Source of the DNA: Microbacterium sp. Yaish 1
GTDB lineage: Bacteria; Actinomycetota; Actinomycetes; Actinomycetales; Microbacteriaceae
Direction of reading: 5' to 3'
Assembly (NCBI RefSeq): GCF_002245215.1
Contig: NZ_NPMR01000001.1
Span: 930,001 to 994,000 of the forward strand
DNA length: 64,000 nt
Shown here one piece after another: positions 59,669-64,000 of the stretch; positions within the stretch are counted from its first letter, which is position 1, and every line of letters begins with the position of its first letter. The position numbers and the translations under genes are program-made. The notes under the pieces were generated by a model. The model did no database searches, was not told where the DNA came from, and worked only from the letters and a program-made list of their open reading frames with translations.

Positions 59669-59925
59669 CGCTCTGCCCGCCGGGTGTAGACGACCACGAC
59701 GACCGTCGCGAGGGCGACGACCGTGACGGCGACATCACGAAGAGCCGGGACGCCCAGCGCCGAGGCGAGGACGATGAAGAGCGCGGCGCCGCTCGTGCCG
59801 AGAAGCACGAAGGCCGTCAGCCGGTCCTCGGGGCTCGGCCCGCGCACCGCGCGCCAGAGTCCCGCGACGATGCAGACGAGCAGGATGGCGGCGACCGCAT
59901 ACAGCGCGATGTCCACTGCGGTCAT
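59665..59925 (-). CDS. MrpF-like antiporter subunit, first gene of operon
   Basis: 86-residue protein with three helices: YAVAAILLVCIVAGLWRAVR, RLTAFVLLGTSGAALFIVLA and VAVTVVALATVVVVVYTRR. RGPSPEDRLTAF is the conserved MnhF segment. The ATG at 59925 has GGGAGA six bases upstream; an ATG at 59937 is possible. It opens the eight-gene operon, so the promoter must lie in 59926-59991. The downstream end overlaps the MrpG-like gene. Confidence 0.93.
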   Translation of the reverse strand: MTAVDIALYAVAAILLVCIVAGLWRAVRGPSPEDRLTAFVLLGTSGAALFIVLASALGVPALRDVAVTVVALATVVVVVYTRRAER

Positions 59926-59991
59926 GGCGTCTCCCATCCGACGTCGTCACCACTGACGATATCCGGAATGCGAAGCCGCCCCGGTGCGGGG

Positions 59992-60696
59992 CTACCGGCG
60001 GTCGTCGGTGGTCTGTCCGTAAACGTTCTGATACCGGTCGTACAGCGCATCGATCGCGTCCTGCGGGATCGGGAGCAGCTCCCCCGCCTGCCGGGCGATG
60101 TGCACCGTGCGGGCGACGTCCTCGACCATCACCGCGGCCTTGACCGCATCCTTCGCACTCGACCCGATCGTGAACGGCCCGTGATTCTGCATCAGCACCG
60201 CCCGAGAACGATGCCCCCGCAGGGTCTCCACGATCCCCCGGCCGATCGAGTCATCACCGATGATCGCGAACGGCCCCACCGGGATCGGACCCCCGAACTC
60301 ATCGGCCATCGCCGTGATCACACACGGGATCTCCTCACCCCGCGCCGCCCACGCCACCGCATACGTCGAATGCGTGTGCACCACACCACCCACCTCGGGC
60401 ATGTTCCGATACACATACGCATGAGCCGCCGTATCACTCGACGGCGCCCGGTCACTGCCCGGCGTCCCCGGCACCACAACGCCGTTCAGATCGCACACGA
60501 TCATGTTCTCCGGCGCCAACTCGTCATACGACACCCCCGACGGCTTGATGACCATGAGGTCGTCGGCGGGGTCTCCGCCCAGGCGCACCCGGCCCGACAC
60601 GTTGCCGCCGGTCCACACGACCAGCCCGTAACGCACCAGCTCCGCGTGCAACGACGCCACCTCGGCCCGAACCCGTGCCACCGCTTCGTGTTCCAT
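59992..60696 (-). CDS. araD: L-ribulose-5-phosphate 4-epimerase
   Basis: 234-residue class II aldolase-fold enzyme that converts L-ribulose-5-phosphate to D-xylulose-5-phosphate, the last step of L-arabinose catabolism. The zinc ligands are His107 and His109 (VVHTHSTYAVAWAARG) and His172 (QNHGPFTIG). SSDTAAHAYVYRNMPEVGG and GNVSGRV add further AraD signatures. The ATG at 60696 follows GGAGGAG. Kinase (AraB) and isomerase (AraA) genes are not in the window. A perfect 14-bp palindrome at 60754-60767 suggests LacI-type control. It would complete the arabinose route fed by the GH121/GH127 locus 38 kb away. Confidence 0.94.
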   Translation of the reverse strand: MEHEAVARVRAEVASLHAELVRYGLVVWTGGNVSGRVRLGGDPADDLMVIKPSGVSYDELAPENMIVCDLNGVVVPGTPGSDRAPSSDTAAHAYVYRNMPEVGGVVHTHSTYAVAWAARGEEIPCVITAMADEFGGPIPVGPFAIIGDDSIGRGIVETLRGHRSRAVLMQNHGPFTIGSSAKDAVKAAVMVEDVARTVHIARQAGELLPIPQDAIDALYDRYQNVYGQTTDDRR

Positions 60697-60753
60697 CGGA
60701 CTCCTCCGTCTCTCGGAATGAGCCGGATCCGCCTGCGGGACCGGCCGTCGACA

Positions 60754-60767
60754 TGTTACCGGTAACA
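60754..60767. promoter_or_regulatory. LacI-type operator upstream of araD
   Basis: TGTTACCGGTAACA is a perfect 14-bp palindrome with the central CG typical of LacI-family operators. It lies 58 bases upstream of the araD start. It differs from the CCGAAA-type site of the arabinofuranoside locus, so a different regulator is expected. Confidence 0.78.
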
Positions 60768-60813
60768 CTGCTCGAGACGCGGAACCCTCCGCTCATCTGG
60801 AAGAGTTGTCGGA

Positions 60814-61914
60814 ATGGGTGACAACGTCTTCCTCGGCGCCGTGGCGATCGGCATCGGCGCAATCGTCGGGATCGTGCTGTTCGTGCCCTTCGTGGCCATC
60901 CAGTACCGGCGCGCGGGGCACCTCACTGCGGGGCAGCTCGTGCTCTGGAGCGCGGCCCTCGTCTACTTCTTCGCCATCTGGACGTACACCCTCCTGCCGC
61001 TGCCCGACCCCGCCGGCATGCGGTGCGCGGGCGTCAACCTCAACCTCTTCGAGCTGGTCGACGACATCCGCGGCGCCGCGCAGCGCGCAGACGGCAGCGC
61101 CCGGGCGTTCCTCACCGACTTCGCGTTCCTGCAGCTCGCGCTCAACGTCCTGCTCTTCCTGCCGCTCGGCTTCTTCGTCCGGGTGCTCGCCCGCCGCGGC
61201 ATCCTCGTCGCCTTCGCCGCCGGCCTCGGCATCTCGCTCATCGTCGAGTTCACGCAGCTCACCGGCGTCTGGGGCGTCTACCCGTGCGCCTACCGGGTCT
61301 TCGACGTCGACGATCTGTTCACCAACACCGTCGGCGCCGTGATCGGCTCGATCCTCGCGCTCCTCGTGCCGCGCCGGCCGGTCTCCGACGAGCCCGACGC
61401 CCCGCGCCCCGTGACCCGGGGCCGGCGTATCCTCGCGATGGTGTGCGACCTGCTCGCCTACTCGCTCGTCGGCATCTTCGTGAGCGTCGGCATTCAGGCC
61501 GCGCTCGTGTTCACGGGCAACCGCGACGTCGCCGTCGAGACCGACATCGCCGGTCAGGTCGGCTCCGTCGCCGCCCTCGTCATCGTCGTGGGATGCGTCC
61601 TGGTGTCGGGGCGCACGATCGGCGACCTGACCGTGCGCCTGCGCTACGCGGGAGGGCCGGCCCCGGCCGTGGTGACGCGCCTGACCCGGATCATCGGCGG
61701 CATCGGCGGATACGCGCTGCTGGATCAGCTCCCGGGCCCCTGGGGCTTCCTCACCTTCGCGTTCCTCATGACCGCGACGATCCTCACGTTCACGACCCGC
61801 GCCGGCCGGGGCCTGCCCGGTGTCCTCGGCGCCCAGGAACTGCGCGACAGCCGTGAGCATGGTCCCGCAGGACGAGTCGAAATCACCCGTACGGGGGACG
61901 CGCGCCGGCGCTGA
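60814..61914 (+). CDS. VanZ-RDD membrane protein
   Basis: 366-residue membrane protein with two domains. Residues ~10-185 form a VanZ-like unit (LVLWSAALVYFFAIWTYTLL, NVLLFLPLGFFVRVLARRGI, then SLIVEFTQLTGVWG). Residues ~205-340 form an RDD unit, with the Arg-Asp region RRILAMVCDLLAYSLVGIFV and ISDLTVRLRY-like GDLTVRLRYAG. VanZ-RDD proteins are common in actinobacteria and of unknown function; VanZ itself gives low-level teicoplanin resistance in enterococci. The ATG at 60814 is the first in frame. It is divergent from araD. Confidence 0.88.
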   Translation: MGDNVFLGAVAIGIGAIVGIVLFVPFVAIQYRRAGHLTAGQLVLWSAALVYFFAIWTYTLLPLPDPAGMRCAGVNLNLFELVDDIRGAAQRADGSARAFLTDFAFLQLALNVLLFLPLGFFVRVLARRGILVAFAAGLGISLIVEFTQLTGVWGVYPCAYRVFDVDDLFTNTVGAVIGSILALLVPRRPVSDEPDAPRPVTRGRRILAMVCDLLAYSLVGIFVSVGIQAALVFTGNRDVAVETDIAGQVGSVAALVIVVGCVLVSGRTIGDLTVRLRYAGGPAPAVVTRLTRIIGGIGGYALLDQLPGPWGFLTFAFLMTATILTFTTRAGRGLPGVLGAQELRDSREHGPAGRVEITRTGDARRR

Positions 61915-61933
61915 GATCCGTACCGTCGAGGAC

Positions 61934-62110
61934 ATGGACGTCGAAGCACTCGCCCACACCGCCACCGGCGCTCTCGTCGGCATCGCCCTCGGATTCGTCG
62001 TGGGGCTGCTCACCCTCAACCCGATGCTCGGCGTCATCGTCGGGGGCGTCGCGATGATCGTCCTCGCGATCGCGGCCGTCATGCTGCTTCCCCGCGGCAT
62101 GTACCGCTGA
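61934..62110 (+). CDS. Small two-helix membrane protein
   Basis: 58-residue protein with two hydrophobic helices (GALVGIALGFVVGLLTL and MLGVIVGGVAMIVLAIAAVM) joined by a short loop around NPM. TCGAGGAC lies before the ATG. It starts 20 bases after the VanZ-RDD stop on the same strand and may be co-transcribed. No family is recognised and no function is assigned. Confidence 0.6.
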   Translation: MDVEALAHTATGALVGIALGFVVGLLTLNPMLGVIVGGVAMIVLAIAAVMLLPRGMYR

Positions 62111-62125
62111 CCGGGGCACCCCCGC

Positions 62126-62156
62126 TTGACCCTCACGCGACGTGAGGGCCGAGAGT
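62126..62156 (+). promoter_or_regulatory. MerR-type promoter with operator in the spacer
   Basis: TTGACC (62126-62131) and GAGAGT (62151-62156) are separated by 19 bases, the long spacer of MerR-regulated promoters. The palindrome CCCTCACGCGACGTGAGGG (62130-62148) fills it, with perfect 8-bp arms. A start seven bases after the -10 coincides with the ATG at 62163, so the mRNA is probably leaderless. Confidence 0.85.
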
Positions 62157-62162
62157 GGTCGC

Positions 62163-62714
62163 ATGACCGACCACCACACCCCCTATTACGACGCTTTCGA
62201 GATCAGCCCCGTTCCCCCGCCCGGACCGGATGCCGTCGCCCCCGAGCCGTATCGCGGCATCTACGGGATGCCGGCGTTCGTCACGATCCCCACGCGTGAC
62301 CTGCCGGCCTCGACGCGATTCTGGACCGCGGGCCTGGGGTTCTTCGAGCTCTTCACGATCCCCGGAACCCTCGTGCACCTGCGCCGCTGGGCCTTCCAGG
62401 ACGTGCTCCTCGTCGCCGCCGATCCCGCCTCGGCGCCGACGTCCGAACCGCCCGCGCTGACCTACAGCTACGCCTGCATCCTCGCGGAGCTCGACGGCAT
62501 CGCCGCGGCCTGCCGCGGGCTCGCCCCGGGGGCGGTCGGCGAGCCCCGCGACACCCCGTGGAACAGCCGCGAGGTCGAGATCCGCACCCCGGAGAACGCG
62601 CGTATCGTCGTCACGGCGGCGAAGCCGTACGACCCCGGCAGTGCCGCAGCACGCTCCCTCGCCGCCATCGGCATCACCCCGACCGAGAACCCGGCGAAGA
62701 AGGAGCAGCCATGA
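62163..62714 (+). CDS. VOC-family (glyoxalase/bleomycin-resistance-like) protein
   Basis: 183-residue protein of the vicinal oxygen chelate fold. A 35-residue Pro-rich N-terminus precedes one VOC module: AFVTIPTRDLPASTRFWTAG, FFELFTIPGTLVHLRRWAFQ, then a second half with AACRGLAPGAVGEPRDTPWN and REVEIRTPENARIVV. The conserved metal ligands are only partly evident, so drug or toxin binding is as likely as catalysis. It probably starts as a leaderless message from the MerR promoter and overlaps the downstream TipA-type MerR gene as ATGA, forming a ligand-response pair. Confidence 0.86.
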   Translation: MTDHHTPYYDAFEISPVPPPGPDAVAPEPYRGIYGMPAFVTIPTRDLPASTRFWTAGLGFFELFTIPGTLVHLRRWAFQDVLLVAADPASAPTSEPPALTYSYACILAELDGIAAACRGLAPGAVGEPRDTPWNSREVEIRTPENARIVVTAAKPYDPGSAAARSLAAIGITPTENPAKKEQP

Positions 62715-63511
62715 GCGGCATCAGCACGGACGGGGTGACCGTCGGGCGCGCGGCATCCGACCTCGCCGTCACGGTGCGCACTCTGCATCACTGGGACGAG
62801 ATCGGCCTCGCCTCGCCGTCGCTGCGCACCGACGCGGGCTACCGGCTGTATACCGCCGACGACATCGCGCGCCTGCAGCGCATCGTCGTGTACCGGGAGG
62901 TCGGGCTGGGGCTCGACCAGATCCGCTCGATCCTCGACGAGCCCGATCGCGACACCACCGCGGCTCTGCGGGAGCAACGCGACGAGGTGTCGCGCTCGCT
63001 CGTCCGCCTCGAGGCTCTCCGGGCCGGTCTCGATCGCATGATCGAGGCGCACGAGCGCGGCGTCCTGCTCACGGCCGAGGAGCAGCTGTCGATCTTCGGC
63101 CCCGACTGGAACCCCGACTGGCCCGCCCTCGCCCGGCACCGCTACGGCGATTCCCCGCAGTGGAAGCAGTACGCCGAGCGTTCCGCCACCCGCACCCCCG
63201 ACCAATGGCGGGAGATCACGGCGGCGATGACCGCGCTCGAGGCCGACCTCGCCGCGGCGACCGACGCGGGCATCGAGCCCGGCGCGCCGGAGGCCGAAGC
63301 CCTCGTCGAACGCCACCGTGCGGCGATCGGCGAGTACTTCCCGGTGACCCGGTCGATGCAGGTCTGCCTCGGCCGGATGTACGAGGCGGATGCCGCCTTC
63401 GCCGCGCACTACGATCGCCTCCGGCCCGGCCTCGCCTCGTGGCTGCGCCGCAGCATCGACGCGAGCGCCCGCGCGCACGGCATCGACCCCGACACCGCGG
63501 TGTGGGAGTGA
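62711..63511 (+). CDS. TipA-type MerR regulator with TipAS drug-binding domain
   Basis: 266-residue activator, the length of Streptomyces TipAL. Residues ~10-80 are the MerR helix-turn-helix (ASDLAVTVRTLHHWDEIGLA then RLYTADDIARLQRI). A coiled coil follows (~85-120). The C-terminal TipAS antibiotic-recognition domain is clear: TAEEQLSIFGPDWNPDW, RHRYGDSPQWKQYAERSATR, then FPVTRSMQVCLGRMYEAD. TipAS domains bind thiopeptide-like and other compounds, sometimes covalently through Cys; one Cys lies in the SMQVCLGRMY segment. It is coupled to the VOC gene and very likely activates the promoter at 62126-62156. Confidence 0.93.
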   Translation: MSGISTDGVTVGRAASDLAVTVRTLHHWDEIGLASPSLRTDAGYRLYTADDIARLQRIVVYREVGLGLDQIRSILDEPDRDTTAALREQRDEVSRSLVRLEALRAGLDRMIEAHERGVLLTAEEQLSIFGPDWNPDWPALARHRYGDSPQWKQYAERSATRTPDQWREITAAMTALEADLAAATDAGIEPGAPEAEALVERHRAAIGEYFPVTRSMQVCLGRMYEADAAFAAHYDRLRPGLASWLRRSIDASARAHGIDPDTAVWE

Positions 63512-63515
63512 CGGC

Positions 63516-64000
63516 TCAGCGGCGCCCGCCGGTGAACGCGCGCCACATGACGGCGGCGTGCGACTCCTTCGCGTGCTCGACGCCGACTTCATCGCCCTCC
63601 CGCGCGCTGAACCATTCCTGCACGCGATAGCGGGCCGCCCGCCACATGAGGGCGATCCCGCCGTACGCCGGCCGCGGGACGCGCGCCTCCTCCTGCGACA
63701 TCTGACCGCGGCGGGGAAGATCGCCGGCGACGAAGGCGTCCATGAGCTTGGCCACGCCGATCGCGTTGCCGTTGATGACGGAGTGCGCGGCGCCGTGGAT
63801 CTCCCACCGCCACGCATCGCGCGCGACGGCGACGAGCTCCGAGTGGAAGTAGCGCGGCGACGAGAAGTCCCGCGCGCCGCGAATGAGCAGCACCTGCGCC
63901 GAGACGTCCGCCAGGCGGCGTGGCAGCGGATACCGCATCATGTGCGGCAGCACCCGCATGAAGTAGGCGAAGCCGCAGAGCAGGTAGGCGCTGACCGCCA
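63516..64000 (-). CDS. Alpha/beta-fold hydrolase, N-terminus cut by window edge
   Basis: About 161 C-terminal residues are visible; the frame stays open to the last base of the window. DVSAQVLLIRGARDFSSPRY is the strand and loop that carry the acid of an alpha/beta hydrolase triad, and IHGAAHSVINGN supplies the catalytic His. The nucleophile elbow lies outside the window. The C-terminal 60 residues (GIALMWRAARYRVQEWFSA) extend beyond the usual fold. The substrate is unknown. It is convergent with the TipA-type regulator four bases away. Confidence 0.8.
   Translation of the reverse strand, partial: AVSAYLLCGFAYFMRVLPHMMRYPLPRRLADVSAQVLLIRGARDFSSPRYFHSELVAVARDAWRWEIHGAAHSVINGNAIGVAKLMDAFVAGDLPRRGQMSQEEARVPRPAYGGIALMWRAARYRVQEWFSAREGDEVGVEHAKESHAAVMWRAFTGGRR

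Noticed and set aside
1-64000. CRISPR array, prophage, toxin-antitoxin pair, transposase or integrase
   Set aside because: No regularly spaced repeats and no protein matching these classes were seen; the repeats found are short tandem runs or a two-copy 83-bp element.

Overview
The window comes from a high-GC Gram-positive actinobacterium, most likely a Microbacteriaceae member close to Microbacterium. The evidence is GC near 70% outside the polysaccharide island, frequent GTG and TTG starts, dense 4-nt gene overlaps, a DUF222-HNH (13E12-type) protein, LAXTG wall-anchoring signals and abundant small MerR/TetR/MarR/PadR regulators. No rRNA, tRNA, CRISPR array, insertion sequence or phage gene was found.

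Layout. (1) 1-9.2 kb: a partial SulP transporter divergent from a MerR regulator; a saccharopine-dehydrogenase-like protein divergent from a TetR regulator with two palindromic operators; a MarR regulator; a PadR-membrane protein operon bracketed by two copies of an 83-bp repeat; a LuxR-type regulator with an uncharacterised partner. (2) 9.3-22.1 kb: a locus for using beta-L-arabinofuranosides (plant hydroxyproline-rich glycoprotein sugars). It holds a 2079-residue secreted, wall-anchored GH121-like enzyme, a LacI regulator, a solute-binding lipoprotein, two permeases and a GH127 beta-L-arabinofuranosidase. A 17-bp motif shared by the two promoters links the enzyme and the transport operon. 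(3) 22.1-23.6 kb: a lipoprotein preceded by a perfect 16-bp inverted repeat. (4) 23.9-38.8 kb: an exopolysaccharide island with an initiating sugar transferase, five glycosyltransferases, flippase, polymerase, two acyltransferases and the GDP-L-fucose pathway (Gmd, Fcl). Part of it has clearly lower GC. (5) 39-52.8 kb: small genes, a LAATG-anchored DUF5979 surface protein beside a MalT-like LuxR regulator, the HNH protein, an SRPBCC protein, an aldo/keto reductase, a frameshifted Excalibur-domain gene, SelO, UDP-glucose dehydrogenase and a thioesterase. (6) 52.8-59.9 kb: an eight-gene Mrp/complex-I-like cation antiporter operon, translationally coupled end to end. (7) 60-64 kb: L-ribulose-5-phosphate 4-epimerase with a LacI-type operator, a VanZ-RDD membrane protein, and a VOC protein-TipA-type MerR operon with its operator inside the promoter.

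How the parts work together. The GH121-like enzyme should release beta-L-arabinobiose at the cell wall, the ABC transporter should import it, GH127 should split it to L-arabinose, and AraD is the last enzyme of the arabinose route into the pentose-phosphate pathway. The polysaccharide island resembles the colanic-acid type in its parts list (WcaJ, WcaI and WcaF-like proteins, Gmd, Fcl), and UDP-glucuronate for it could come from the distant UDP-glucose dehydrogenase. The antiporter operon lacks a full-length MrpA and instead has three NuoL/M/N-like subunits plus a fused MbhD-MbhE-MrpB protein.
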